Shown here piece by piece: positions 35,363 to 46,280 of a stretch of DNA of 64,000 bases. Each line of letters opens with the position of its first letter. Positions within the stretch are counted from its first letter, which is position 1. Origin of the DNA: Micromonospora sp. CB01531 (GTDB taxonomy: Bacteria; Actinomycetota; Actinomycetes; Mycobacteriales; Micromonosporaceae); assembly GCF_001905095.1 (NCBI RefSeq), contig NZ_LWLS01000094.1, positions 124,001 to 188,000 on the forward strand. The letters are read 5' to 3'. Position numbers and translations under genes: made by a program. The notes under the pieces were generated by a model. It saw only the letters and a list, made by a program, of their open reading frames with translations. It was not told the origin of the DNA and ran no database searches.

Positions 35363-36763
35363 GTGACGACTCCAGAGGCGACCGGCTACCGGATCGAACG
35401 CGACTCGATGGGCGAGGTGGAGGTCCCAGCCGAGGCGTTGTGGCGAGCGCAGACCCAGCGTGCCGTGCAGAACTTTCCGATCTCGGGGCGGGGCCTGGAA
35501 CCGGCCCAGATCAAGGCGCTGGCGCAGATCAAGGGGGCCGCCGCCCAGGTCAACGGCGAGCTGGGGGTGATCGGGGCGGACGTGGCCGAGGCGATCACCA
35601 CCGCCGCCGCGCACGTGGCCGACGGCGGCTACGACGACCAGTTCCCGGTCGACGTCTTCCAGACCGGCTCCGGCACGTCGTCCAACATGAACGCCAACGA
35701 GGTGATCGCCACGCTGGCCAGCCGGGAGCTGGGCCGGAACGTGCACCCGAACGACGACGTCAACGCCTCGCAGTCCAGCAACGACGTGTTCCCGACGTCG
35801 ATCCACCTGGCCGCCACCCAGTTCGTGGTGGAGGATCTGATTCCCTCGTTGAAGCATCTGGCCGGGGCGCTGGAGGAGAAGGCGGCTGAGTTCGAGACCG
35901 TGGTCAAGGCCGGACGTACCCACCTGATGGACGCCACCCCGGTCACCCTGGGCCAGGAGTTCGGCGGGTACGCCGCCCAGGTCCGCTACGGCATCGAGCG
36001 GCTGGAATCCGCGCTGCCGCGGCTGGCCGAACTGCCGCTCGGCGGCACCGCCGTCGGCACCGGCATCAACACCCCGCTCGGCTTCGCGGGCCGGGTGATC
36101 GAGAAGCTGCGCGAGTCGACCGGGCTGCTGCTGACCGAGGCGCGCAACCACTTCGAGGCGCAGGGCGCCCGGGACGCGCTGGTGGAGACCTCCGGCCAGC
36201 TCCGCACCATCGCGGTCGGCCTGTACAAGATCGCCAACGACATCCGGTGGATGGGCTCCGGCCCCCGGGCCGGCCTGCGGGAGCTGCGCATCCCCGATCT
36301 CCAGCCCGGCTCGTCGATCATGCCGGGCAAGGTGAACCCGGTGGTCGCCGAGGCGATGCGGCAGGTCTGTGCGCAGGTCATCGGCAACGACGCCACGGTC
36401 GCGTTCGCCGGCTCGCAGGGCGACTTCGAGCTGAACGTGATGCTTCCGGTGATGGGCCGCAACCTGCTGGAGTCGATCAAGCTGCTGGCCGCGTCGAGCC
36501 GCCTCTTCGCCGACCGCCTGGTGGTCGGCCTGGTCGCGGACGCCGAGGTCTGTCTGGCGTACGCCGAGGGCTCGCCGTCGATCGTCACCCCGCTCAACCG
36601 CCACCTCGGGTACGACGAGGCCGCCTCGATCGCCAAGGAGGCGCTGGCCAGGCAGGTCTCGATCCGGGAGGTGGTGATCTCCCGGGGACACGTCGCCTCG
36701 GGCAGGCTCAGCGAGGCCCAGCTCGACGAGGCCCTGGACCTGCTCCGGATGACCCACCCCTGA
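35363..36763 (+). CDS. fumC: Class II fumarate hydratase FumC
   Basis: FumC is the iron-free, tetrameric fumarase. The 466-residue protein has the superfamily signature GSSIMPGKVNP with the catalytic loop Ser, plus VFQTGSGTSSNMNANEV, NDDVNASQSSNDVFPT and KAGRTHLMDATPV. The GTG at 35363 is preferred: AGGA lies eight bases upstream. An in-frame ATG at 35354 would add three residues. Having class I and II fumarases next to each other is notable: class I is oxygen-sensitive, class II is not. The stop overlaps a hairpin shared with the convergent CGNR gene. Confidence 0.96.
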   Translation: MTTPEATGYRIERDSMGEVEVPAEALWRAQTQRAVQNFPISGRGLEPAQIKALAQIKGAAAQVNGELGVIGADVAEAITTAAAHVADGGYDDQFPVDVFQTGSGTSSNMNANEVIATLASRELGRNVHPNDDVNASQSSNDVFPTSIHLAATQFVVEDLIPSLKHLAGALEEKAAEFETVVKAGRTHLMDATPVTLGQEFGGYAAQVRYGIERLESALPRLAELPLGGTAVGTGINTPLGFAGRVIEKLRESTGLLLTEARNHFEAQGARDALVETSGQLRTIAVGLYKIANDIRWMGSGPRAGLRELRIPDLQPGSSIMPGKVNPVVAEAMRQVCAQVIGNDATVAFAGSQGDFELNVMLPVMGRNLLESIKLLAASSRLFADRLVVGLVADAEVCLAYAEGSPSIVTPLNRHLGYDEAASIAKEALARQVSIREVVISRGHVASGRLSEAQLDEALDLLRMTHP

Positions 36764-36792
36764 CCGGGGCTCCGGATCGTGCCGGCCGGTCA
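36761..36792. terminator. Shared hairpin at convergent fumC and CGNR stops
   Basis: TGACCGG (36761-36767) pairs with CCGGTCA (36786-36792). The left arm contains the fumC stop and the right arm the complement of the CGNR stop, so one hairpin closes both genes. No T run is present; effect on termination is uncertain. Confidence 0.4.
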
Positions 36793-37335
36793 GGAGTGGG
36801 ATGCCGCCTTGCGGGCTCGGTAGGCGCTCACGGCGGCACGGTTGCCGCAGCCGGCGTCGCAGAACCGGCGGGACCGGTTCTTCGAGAGGTCGACCAGTAC
36901 CTTGTCGCAGTCCGGGTGCTCGCACAGCCGTAGCCGGCTGAGCTCAGCCGTGCGGACTAGGTCGGCCATGGCCATGGCGGCCTCGACGGCCATCCGGGTC
37001 GCCAGCGGCGCGTCGCGCGGCACGGCGTGCAGGTGGTACGGCTCGCCGTCGTGCCGGATGAGCTCGGGCAGCGCGTGCGACTCGCGGAGCAGCCCGTTGA
37101 CGATGGCCACCACCTCGTCGGTGTCGGCGTACCAGATCCGGCGGAGCCGGGGGCGCAGCGCGCGGACCTCGCGCAGCTCCGCGTCGGTGTGCTCGTGCCG
37201 GCCGCTCCAGCCGTGCGCGGCGATGAACTCGTCGAGGGCGGGCACGTCGGGCAGGCCCTCCCGGTCCGGCCCGGCGGTGTTCACCAGTCCCGCGGCCGCG
37301 ACCAGGCCACACTCGGTGTCATGGGCGAATAGCAA
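36790..37335 (-). CDS. CGNR zinc-finger protein (ABATE domain)
   Basis: The 181-residue protein has an N-terminal ABATE-type domain (LFAHDTECGLVAAAGLVNTA) and a C-terminal CGNR zinc finger: CEHPDCDKVLVDLSKNRSRRFCDAGCGNRAAVSAYRAR, with the family-defining CGNR. Such proteins are presumed DNA-binding regulators. It is divergent from an EamA transporter gene across an 85-bp promoter region, so it probably controls that gene or itself. The inducer is unknown. Confidence 0.9.
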   Translation of the reverse strand: MLFAHDTECGLVAAAGLVNTAGPDREGLPDVPALDEFIAAHGWSGRHEHTDAELREVRALRPRLRRIWYADTDEVVAIVNGLLRESHALPELIRHDGEPYHLHAVPRDAPLATRMAVEAAMAMADLVRTAELSRLRLCEHPDCDKVLVDLSKNRSRRFCDAGCGNRAAVSAYRARKAASHS

Positions 37336-37336
37336 C

Positions 37337-37366
37337 TTGACTCCTGTCAGGATGCCGGCCTAGCGT
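37337..37366 (+). promoter_or_regulatory. Promoter for the EamA transporter gene
   Basis: TTGACT at 37337-37342, an 18-bp spacer and TAGCGT at 37361-37366 match a sigma-70-type promoter. It starts just outside the divergent CGNR coding region, so both genes depend on this short gap. Confidence 0.55.
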
Positions 37367-37420
37367 CATCAGCATAACCATGTTTCACCAATGACCGGTC
37401 GTTCGATCAAGGAGCTGTCG

Positions 37421-38380
37421 ATGCGTGAACGGTCCGGCGTCGGCCTCGGCCTGGCCCTGCTCTCCGCGCTCACGTTCGCCACATCGGGCACCTTCGCCCG
37501 TTCCCTGATCGCCGGCGACTGGTCCGCCGAGGCGGTGGTGCTGGCCCGGGTCGGCATCGCGGCGCTGGTGCTGGCCGTGCCGGCGCTGCTGGCGCTGCGC
37601 GGGCGGTGGCCGGTGCTGCGGCGCAACGCCGGCACGATCGTCGTGTTCGGACTGCTCGGGGTGGCGGTGGCCCAGGCGTGCTTCTTCAACGCGGTCCGCT
37701 ACCTGCCGGTCGGTGTCGCGCTCCTGCTGGAGTATCTGGGCATCGTGCTGGTGGTCGGCTGGATGTGGCTGGTCCACGGCCAGCGACCCCGACTGCTCAC
37801 CGTGATCGGGTCGCTGACCGCGCTCGGCGGGCTCGCGTTCGTGCTGGACCTGACCGGCGCCGGACGGCTCGACCCGATCGGGGTGCTCTGGGGGCTCGGT
37901 GCCGGGGTCGGGCTGGCCGGCTACTACGTCATCGCCGGTCGGGTCGACGCCGCGCTGCCGTCCGTGGTGATGGCGAGCTGCGGGATGGCCATCGGCGCGC
38001 TGGCACTCGCCCTGCTCGGCATGGCCCGGCTGCTGCCGCTGCGCGCCGACACCGCCGACGTCACCTTCGCCGGGCACCAGGTGAGCTGGCTGGTGCCGAT
38101 CGCCGGGCTGTCGTTGATCGCCGCGGTGGTCGCGTACCTGGCCGGGGTCGCGGGAGCCCGGCTGCTCGGCGCGCGCCTGTCCTCCTTCGTCGGGCTGACC
38201 GAGGTGATGTTCGCGGTGCTGATCGCCTGGCTGGTGCTGGCCGAACTGCCGACCGCCGTGCAGCTGCTCGGCGGGGCCTTGATCGTGGTCGGGGTCGCCC
38301 TGGTCCGGCTGGACGAGCTGCGCACGCCGGAGACGGTCCCGCCGGCCCCGGCCGAGCCGGCGCTGGCCGGCGAGCGATGA
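37421..38380 (+). CDS. EamA-family (DMT) transporter
   Basis: The 319-residue protein has ten hydrophobic segments in two EamA repeats (first GLALLSALTFATSGTFARSLI, second WGLGAGVGLAGYYVIAGRV). Members of this drug/metabolite family export amino acids, nucleosides or other small compounds. AAGGAG at 37408-37413 sets the ATG at 37421; an upstream ATG at 37391 has no ribosome-binding site. The stop overlaps the next gene by four bases (ATGA), so the transporter and the HAD hydrolase are coupled. Confidence 0.93.
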   Translation: MRERSGVGLGLALLSALTFATSGTFARSLIAGDWSAEAVVLARVGIAALVLAVPALLALRGRWPVLRRNAGTIVVFGLLGVAVAQACFFNAVRYLPVGVALLLEYLGIVLVVGWMWLVHGQRPRLLTVIGSLTALGGLAFVLDLTGAGRLDPIGVLWGLGAGVGLAGYYVIAGRVDAALPSVVMASCGMAIGALALALLGMARLLPLRADTADVTFAGHQVSWLVPIAGLSLIAAVVAYLAGVAGARLLGARLSSFVGLTEVMFAVLIAWLVLAELPTAVQLLGGALIVVGVALVRLDELRTPETVPPAPAEPALAGER

Positions 38381-39072
38381 GCGAACCGCGTACCGCGATC
38401 GTCTTCGACGCCGACGAGACCCTGATCGACCTGCGCCCGGCGGTCACCGGCGCGCTGGTGGCCGTACTCGAGGAGATGCGGCGGTGGACCCCGGCGGCCG
38501 CCGGGGTCTCGCTGGCGAACCTGGAGTCGGACTGGGGTGCGGTGTTCGGCGCGCTGAGCGCCGCGCCGGTGCAGGAGATCCGGCGGGCGGCGCTGGCCCG
38601 GTCGCTGGCCCGGGCCGGCCTCGACGAGCACCTGGACGAGTTCGCCGCGCTCTTCTTCGCCCGCCGCTTCGCGCTGAGCCGGCCGTTCCCGGACGCGGTG
38701 CCCGCGCTGGCCGCGCTGCGCCCGCGGCACCTGCTGGGCCTGGCCACCAACGGCAACAGCCGCGCCGAACGCTGCGGGCTCGCCGGCCAGTTCACCTTCG
38801 AGCTGTACGCGCACGAGAACGGCCTGCCGAAGAAGCCCGCCCCGGAGTTCTACGCCGCCGTGGTGACGGCGGCCGGACTGCCGCCCGAGCGGATCGTGTA
38901 CGTCGGGGACTCGCCAGAGCACGACGTGGTGGCAGCGCAGCGTGTCGGACTGCGCGCCGTGTGGCTGAACCGGGCCGGCCTGCCCCGCCCCTCCGGGCTG
39001 ATCCCGGACGCCGAGGTGTCCACGCTCGCCGACCTACCCGACCTCCTCCTCGACCTCTTCGGCCGCCCCTGA
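38377..39072 (+). CDS. HAD-superfamily hydrolase
   Basis: The 231-residue protein has all HAD motifs: VFDADETLIDL (motif I, nucleophile Asp, with DxDxT spacing), LATNGN (motif II), KKPAPEFY with the conserved Lys (motif III) and YVGDSPEHDVVAAQ (motif IV). A helical C1-type cap lies between. It is probably a small-molecule phosphatase. Coupling to the EamA gene suggests it dephosphorylates a compound that is then exported (inference). Confidence 0.92.
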   Translation: MSEPRTAIVFDADETLIDLRPAVTGALVAVLEEMRRWTPAAAGVSLANLESDWGAVFGALSAAPVQEIRRAALARSLARAGLDEHLDEFAALFFARRFALSRPFPDAVPALAALRPRHLLGLATNGNSRAERCGLAGQFTFELYAHENGLPKKPAPEFYAAVVTAAGLPPERIVYVGDSPEHDVVAAQRVGLRAVWLNRAGLPRPSGLIPDAEVSTLADLPDLLLDLFGRP

Positions 39073-39080
39073 CTCTCATC

Positions 39081-39153
39081 GATCAACTCGATGTGCGGCA
39101 AGGTGCGCTCTCGTGGCCGCTCGTAAGCCCAATGTGCCGCACCCCGAGTTGAT
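39081..39153. repeat. Long inverted repeat between convergent genes
   Basis: GATCAACTCGATGTGCGGCA (39081-39100) is complementary at 18 of 20 positions to 39134-39153, leaving a 33-nt loop. It fills the gap between HAD and DUF559-like stops. It could act as a bidirectional terminator or be one copy of a dispersed palindromic repeat containing GTTGATC. Confidence 0.7.
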
Positions 39154-39163
39154 CAACCGGCCG

Positions 39164-40132
39164 TCAGGGCCGCCAGCCCCGGGAGGTCAGGGCCGCGCGG
39201 ATTTCGCGTACAACCGCGGGAAACTCGTGGCGGAATCGTCGGCTCGTCACGTGCAACACGACCCAACCGGCCGTGACGAGCTGGTTCAGCCGCCGCCGGT
39301 CCCGATGGAGCTGGTCCGGGTCGGCGTGCCAGTGGCCGTCGTACTCGACCGCGACTCGGAAGGCGGGCCAGGCGAGATCCGGGTGCAGCACCAGACCCGA
39401 CGGCAAGCGGACAGGGGGCTGGGCCGCAGGCCGGGGCAGCCCGGCCAGCACCAGGCGTACCCGCAGCGCCGACTCGGCCGGGGAGCCGGCTCCCGCGTCC
39501 GCCAATCCGAAAACCCACCGTGCCCGGCGCCCGCCGGGACGATCGGCGTTGCGTCGGGCGATCTCGGCGAGGGCTGCCGGGGTGGTCAGGCCCCGGCCGA
39601 GCAGGGCGTCGACGATGCCGATCGCGCGGATCGGTTCCAGCCAGACCGCGGTCTCCCAGGCGGCCGCCGTCGGACCGGTGCGGAGCGGCGTGCCGGCGGC
39701 TAGCACCGGTAGGCCGTCCGCCGGCAGTTGCCGGGTGGGGTCGGGCGCCACGAGTCCGGCCGCGCCCTGCGCCGCTGGCGGCAGCGCGAGCAGCGTGGAG
39801 TGCACGCGGAGCCCGTGTTGGCTCCGGAGCCCAGCCGGACGGGGCGCGAGCACGTGAACCTCGTCGGTGAAATCAGCGGCGTGCTCGACGCCGTGCAGAT
39901 ACGCGGACGACGGCCCGGCGATCAGGGCGTCCGGCGGCAGCTGAAGCGTGGCCGCCCGACAGGCCAGCGCGTGGTCCCGGTCAAGGCGGGCGTCGGCGTA
40001 CACGTCATGTCGCACCCGCACCCAGGCCGAGCTGCGGAGTTGATGTGCGGTGAGGAGGCCGTGCCGAATCACGTCCGAGCCACGGAACACCTGCCATGCC
40101 AGGAGCTTCGGCCGATGCGGTTGAGGAGGCAT
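39164..40132 (-). CDS. AbiEi-like/DUF559 domain protein (Vsr-like nuclease fold)
   Basis: The 322-residue protein has an N-terminal AbiEi-antitoxin-like region (VFRGSDVIRHGLLTAHQLRSSAWVRVRHDVYAD). The C-terminal DUF559-like domain reads LHPDLAWPAFRVAVEYDGHWHADPDQLHRDRRRLNQLVTAGWVVLHVTSRRF. The Asp, Glu and following residues fit a PD-(D/E)xK endonuclease pattern as in Vsr. Such proteins are numerous in actinobacteria and usually orphan; neither toxin-antitoxin nor nuclease activity is shown. The ATG at 40132 lacks a good Shine-Dalgarno site. Two DnaA boxes lie upstream. Confidence 0.75.
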   Translation of the reverse strand: MPPQPHRPKLLAWQVFRGSDVIRHGLLTAHQLRSSAWVRVRHDVYADARLDRDHALACRAATLQLPPDALIAGPSSAYLHGVEHAADFTDEVHVLAPRPAGLRSQHGLRVHSTLLALPPAAQGAAGLVAPDPTRQLPADGLPVLAAGTPLRTGPTAAAWETAVWLEPIRAIGIVDALLGRGLTTPAALAEIARRNADRPGGRRARWVFGLADAGAGSPAESALRVRLVLAGLPRPAAQPPVRLPSGLVLHPDLAWPAFRVAVEYDGHWHADPDQLHRDRRRLNQLVTAGWVVLHVTSRRFRHEFPAVVREIRAALTSRGWRP

Positions 40133-40172
40133 GCCGACCAGCCTGGTGACCAGGACCCTCCGCCGACATCCC

Positions 40173-40216
40173 TGTGGACAACCGCCGTTCTGGCGCTGTC
40201 GCCGGCCTGTGGACAA
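40173..40216 (-). promoter_or_regulatory. Two DnaA-box sequences upstream of the DUF559-like gene
   Basis: TGTGGACAA occurs at 40173-40181 and 40208-40216. Both are perfect reverse complements of TTGTCCACA, in the same orientation and 35 bp apart. They lie 41-84 bp upstream of the minus-strand start at 40132. Function is not established. Confidence 0.5.
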
Positions 40217-40263
40217 CCATCACGATGGTCGTCGTGTGTGCTATCGGCACCTGCCAGGCAGCG

Positions 40264-40911
40264 TCAGGCGAGGGCGGTGGCGATCGCCTGGGCGGCGACG
40301 GTGACCTGGTCGCCGACCACCGCCACGTCGAGCGGGGCCAGCGACACCACGCCGACGCTCGCCTCTAACCCGGGCACGCCGAGCACCGGCGCGGCCACCC
40401 CGTACGCCCCGGACTGCAGTTCGCCGCTGGTGCTCACCGGGCCGGCGGCGCCCGACCGGCCGGCGAGGATGGCCCGCCCCGCGGCGCCCCGCTCCAGCGG
40501 ATGCCGGGACCCGGTCCGGTACGCCACGTGGAACGACGTCCAACTCGGCTCCACCACGGCGAGGGCGACCCCCTCACCCCCCTCGACCACGGTCAGGTGG
40601 GCCGTCGCCCCGGTCTGCTCGGCCAGCCGCCGCAGCGCCGGCAGCGCCCCCTCGGCGAGCAGTGGTTGGGCGCGGCGGGCCAGGTGCAGCACGCCCGCAC
40701 CGAGCCGGAGCTTGCCCGCACCGTCGCGCCGCAGCATGCCGTGCCCGGTCAGCGCGCCGACCAGCCGGTAGACCGCCGCCCGGCCGATGCCCAGCCGGTT
40801 CGCCGCCTCGGTGACCGTCAGCCCGCCCGGTGCGTCCGCGACCAGGTGCAGCAGGCGCAGCCCCCGGTCCAGAGTCTGGGCCGTCTCTCCCGCCCGTGCC
40901 GCCGTGTCCAC
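40264..40911 (-). CDS. IclR-family transcriptional regulator
   Basis: The 215-residue protein has an N-terminal winged helix (TLDRGLRLLHLVADAPGGLTVTEAANRLGIGRAAVYRLVGALTGHGML) and a C-terminal IclR effector domain (GATAHLTVVEGGEGVALAVV, GAAGRAILAG, GVVSLAPLDV). It is somewhat shorter than the usual 250 residues. The start could be GTG 40911 or ATG 40941; neither has a clear ribosome-binding site. It is divergent from cysS, which may be coincidence. Target and effector unknown. Confidence 0.9.
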   Translation of the reverse strand: MDTAARAGETAQTLDRGLRLLHLVADAPGGLTVTEAANRLGIGRAAVYRLVGALTGHGMLRRDGAGKLRLGAGVLHLARRAQPLLAEGALPALRRLAEQTGATAHLTVVEGGEGVALAVVEPSWTSFHVAYRTGSRHPLERGAAGRAILAGRSGAAGPVSTSGELQSGAYGVAAPVLGVPGLEASVGVVSLAPLDVAVVGDQVTVAAQAIATALA

Positions 40912-40974
40912 AGCACGCAGCGTACGACCGGCTCCGCACAACCTCGAAATGTCGCGGACGGCTACCCTTGTACG

Positions 40975-42389
<1,415 letters not shown>

Positions 42390-42390
<1 letters not shown>

Positions 42391-43505
42391 TGGCCGGCAA
42401 CTCGCAGCGCCGTGGCCGACGGCTGACGCCGAAGGCTGGTGCGCCGAAGGGCTCCGGCGGCAAGGGGCGGGACGCCCTCGCGGGCCGTGGCCGCACCCTG
42501 CCCGCCGACGAGCGACCCTGGCACAAGGCATACTCGGGCACCGAGAAGCTGCCCCAGCGCACCGCCTGGAAGCAGGAGAAGGAGCGCCGCTCGGCGGCCG
42601 AGGAGGGGCGCGCCCCCAAGATCGGCCAACCGGGCAGCAAGGACACCACCTGGGGCAAGGGCAGCCGCGCCGGCGTCCCGGTGAAGGGTGGCAAGGGCAA
42701 GCCGGCCGCCCGCGGCGGTCCCCGGGTCGCCCCGGGCCGCCGGTCCAACCCGGCGAAGGACAGCCCGGAGCTGCTGGTCGGACGGAACCCGGTGCTGGAG
42801 GCGTTGCGCGCCCAGGTGCCGGCCACCGCCCTCTACCTGGCGCAGGGCATCGACATCGACGACCGGGTCAACGAGATCGTCCGGACAGCCGCCGACCGGG
42901 GCATCGCGCTCCTGGAGATCAGCCGGGTCGAGCTGGACCGGATGACCGGCGGGGTGCTGCACCAGGGCGTCGGCCTCCAGGTCCCGCCGTTCGCGTACGA
43001 GCCGTTCGAGGACCTGATGGCGGCGGCGCTGGAGCAGGCGTGCCCGCTGCTGGTCGCGCTGGACGGGGTCACCGACCCGCGCAACCTCGGCGCGGTGATC
43101 CGGTCCGCCGCGGCGTTCGGCGCGCAGGGCGTCTTCGTACCCGAGCGGCGGGCGGCCGGGATCACCGCGACCGCCTGGCGGACCAGCGCCGGCGCGGCCG
43201 CGCGGGTGCCGGTCGCCCAGGTCACCAACCTGACCCGGTCGCTGAAGGCGTGCAAGGACGCCGGCTTCGTCGTGGTCGGCCTGGACGCCGACGGCGAGAC
43301 CGACCTGTACGACCTGGAGGCCGCGGTGGGCCCGCTGGTCGTGGTGGTCGGCTCGGAGGGACGCGGGCTGTCCCGGCTGGTCGGCGAGACGTGCGACCTT
43401 ACCGTGCGCATCCCGATGGTCTCCGACGTCGAGTCGCTCAACGCCAGCGTCGCCGCCGCGGTCACCCTCGCCGAGGTCGCCCGGCGCCGCGCCGTCGAGG
43501 TCTGA
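42390..43505 (+). CDS. rlmB: TrmH-family 23S rRNA 2'-O-methyltransferase RlmB
   Basis: The 371-residue protein has a long basic, disordered N terminus (about 1-125, rich in Lys, Gly and Arg) that probably binds RNA. The substrate-binding domain starts ELLVGRNPVLEAL. The SPOUT methyltransferase domain shows DGVTDPRNLGAVIRSAAAFG, LVVVVGSEGRGLSRL and IPMVSDVESLNASVAAAV, the three knot motifs. RlmB methylates G2251 (E. coli numbering) of 23S rRNA. It is coupled to cysS, a common actinobacterial order, and followed by a strong terminator. Confidence 0.95.
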
Positions 43506-43525
43506 CGCCCTTCTCGGAAGACACG

Positions 43526-43561
43526 AAAAGGGGCGGTCCGCCTTGGCGGACCGCCCCTTTT
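43526..43561. terminator. Bidirectional terminator between rlmB and msiK
   Basis: A perfect 17-bp stem (43526-43542 with 43545-43561) is flanked by A residues on the left and T residues on the right. It can therefore terminate transcription from both converging genes. Confidence 0.9.
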
Positions 43562-43568
43562 CCGTACG

Positions 43569-44660
<1,092 letters not shown>

Positions 44661-45026
44661 GGTGGAGCGCTTCCTTTCACCGGCAGGAACGTGCCGGACG
44701 ATCCGAGTGGAAGGAGCGACCGGCACCCACGGTGCCGGCCAACGGGCGGTCACCCCAGGCAGCCGAGGCGGACCGGAGGTGTCGTCCGTGTCACTGCACG
44801 GTAAACGGGTTTTCCGATCGTGCCAAGACGGGGTGCGTGGGATGGGACGGACCGCATACGCATTCCGGTCAGTCAGGCACTCCGAGGCATCAATCCCCAC
44901 CGCCGTCGGGCGGCCCGGTGTCGATACGTCGGCGTCGAGGTCACGAAATTGACGTTTTCCGTGCTCGGGAGCCCTGCGGAACGGGATTTCCGGGCCTCAG
45001 TCGCTATGCTGACCACGGCACCACGC
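44661..45026. other. Non-coding gap upstream of msiK and tRNA-Thr
   Basis: I see no credible gene in this 366 bp; short frames lack ribosome-binding sites. It should hold the msiK promoter (leftward) and the tRNA promoter. TATGCT at 45005-45010 is a good -10 for the tRNA, 17 nt before its first base. Confidence 0.6.
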
Positions 45027-45100
45027 GCCCCTGTAGCTCAGCTGGCCAGAGCACTCGCCTTGTAAGCGAGATGTCGCCGGTTCGATCCCGGCCGGGGGCT
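45027..45100 (+). tRNA. tRNA-Thr(TGT)
   Basis: The 74-nt sequence folds as a cloverleaf. Acceptor GCCCCTG (45027-45033) pairs with CGGGGGC (45093-45099), with one G-T pair. The anticodon arm is CTCGC-CTTGTAA-GCGAG, giving anticodon TGT, and the T arm is GCCGG-TTCGATC-CCGGC. CCA is not encoded. A tyrosine integrase gene begins 133 bp downstream, so the 3' half of this tRNA is the likely attB/attL core. Confidence 0.95.
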
Positions 45101-45233
45101 CCGATTGCACCACCACCTGCGCAAACACCGGTAAGCCTCCACGAGAGGACTACCGAACGATGCTCAGAGACCAATCGCTTATGCCCGCTGACCTGGTGTC
45201 ACCCATGCCACGGGCCCGGGCACGGTGGATCTC

Positions 45234-46232
45234 ATGACCCGCCACCCCAAGATCCGCCGGCCCGACCCGGGCAGCTATCAGACCTGGATCAACTCCTGGA
45301 AGCTGAGCATGGAGGCCGAGGGCCTCAGCGCCCGCACCGTCACCCTGTACGTCGACGTCGCCCAGTTCTTCGGCGGCTGGCTGCGTATCACCCAGCCAGC
45401 GATCCGCGACTGGGACGAGGTTGGCCGCGACCAGCTGCGCGGCTTCTTCGCCTGGCTGCGCGAGGCCGGCGAGCCCTGTCCGCACGCCCTCCGCGACTCG
45501 GCCGCGGCGCCGGCGTCCTGCCAGGGTTACGGCAAGGGGTACATCAACAACGTCGGCCGGTCGCTGCAGCAGTTCTTCGGGTGGTACGCCGAGGAGGAGG
45601 ACCTCCCCAACCCATTCGTCAAGGTGACCGTGCCCGCCGCGCCACGCGCCGACGAAGCGCCGCCGCCGGTCCTCACCCCCGAGCAGCTCCAGGCCCTCAT
45701 CCGCGACGCCGAGCGCGGCCGCGACTTCGAGAGCCGGCGCGACGCCGCAGTGCTGCGACTGTTCGCCGCTACCGGCGGCCGCCTCGCCGAGCTGGCGCTG
45801 CTGCAGCTCGACGACATCAACCTGCAGCGGCGCGAGGCCGTGGTGACCGGCAAAGGCAATCGGCAGCGCACCGTTCCCTTCGACCAGCGCGCCGCCCTGG
45901 CCCTCGATCGGTACATCCGGGTCCGAAGCAAGCACCCGGCGGCGTACCTGCCTGCGCTATGGCTCGGCGTGCGCCGGCGACAGGCGATGACGCCCAACGG
46001 CGTCTACCAGATGCTCGTCCGCCGGGGAGAGAGGCTCGGCATCCGGATCTATCCCCACCTCCTGCGCCACACCTTCGCGCACCGCTGGCTGGACGCCGGC
46101 GGCGCCGAGGGCGACCTCATGGCGCTGGCTGGGTGGGACTCCAACCAGATGCTGCGCCACTACGGGCGCTCCGCCAAGTCCGCTCGGGCCCGCCGCGCCT
46201 ACGACAGGATCGACGTCATGGGCGGAATTTGA
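45234..46232 (+). CDS. int: Tyrosine recombinase / phage integrase
   Basis: The 332-residue protein has an N-terminal SAM-like core-binding domain (about 15-125, TWINSWKLSMEAEGLSARTVTLYVDV) and a C-terminal catalytic domain. Catalytic residues are visible: Arg in TGGRLAELALLQL, Lys in TGKGNRQRTV, His-x-x-Arg in HLLRHTFAHRW, and Tyr in MLRHYGRS. An in-frame GTG at 45225 is an alternative start. Position beside tRNA-Thr fits site-specific integration there. A directionality factor may be the small HTH protein at 48528-48734. Confidence 0.95.
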   Translation: MTRHPKIRRPDPGSYQTWINSWKLSMEAEGLSARTVTLYVDVAQFFGGWLRITQPAIRDWDEVGRDQLRGFFAWLREAGEPCPHALRDSAAAPASCQGYGKGYINNVGRSLQQFFGWYAEEEDLPNPFVKVTVPAAPRADEAPPPVLTPEQLQALIRDAERGRDFESRRDAAVLRLFAATGGRLAELALLQLDDINLQRREAVVTGKGNRQRTVPFDQRAALALDRYIRVRSKHPAAYLPALWLGVRRRQAMTPNGVYQMLVRRGERLGIRIYPHLLRHTFAHRWLDAGGAEGDLMALAGWDSNQMLRHYGRSAKSARARRAYDRIDVMGGI

Positions 46233-46280
46233 CGGAGATCACACGGTCTTCGTGACCTGCGAATTTAAGCCCTGGTCAAA

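Noticed and set aside
40174..40368. A 64-codon frame upstream of the IclR gene.
   Set aside because: It overlaps the two DnaA boxes and the IclR 3' end, and its composition follows the antisense frame.
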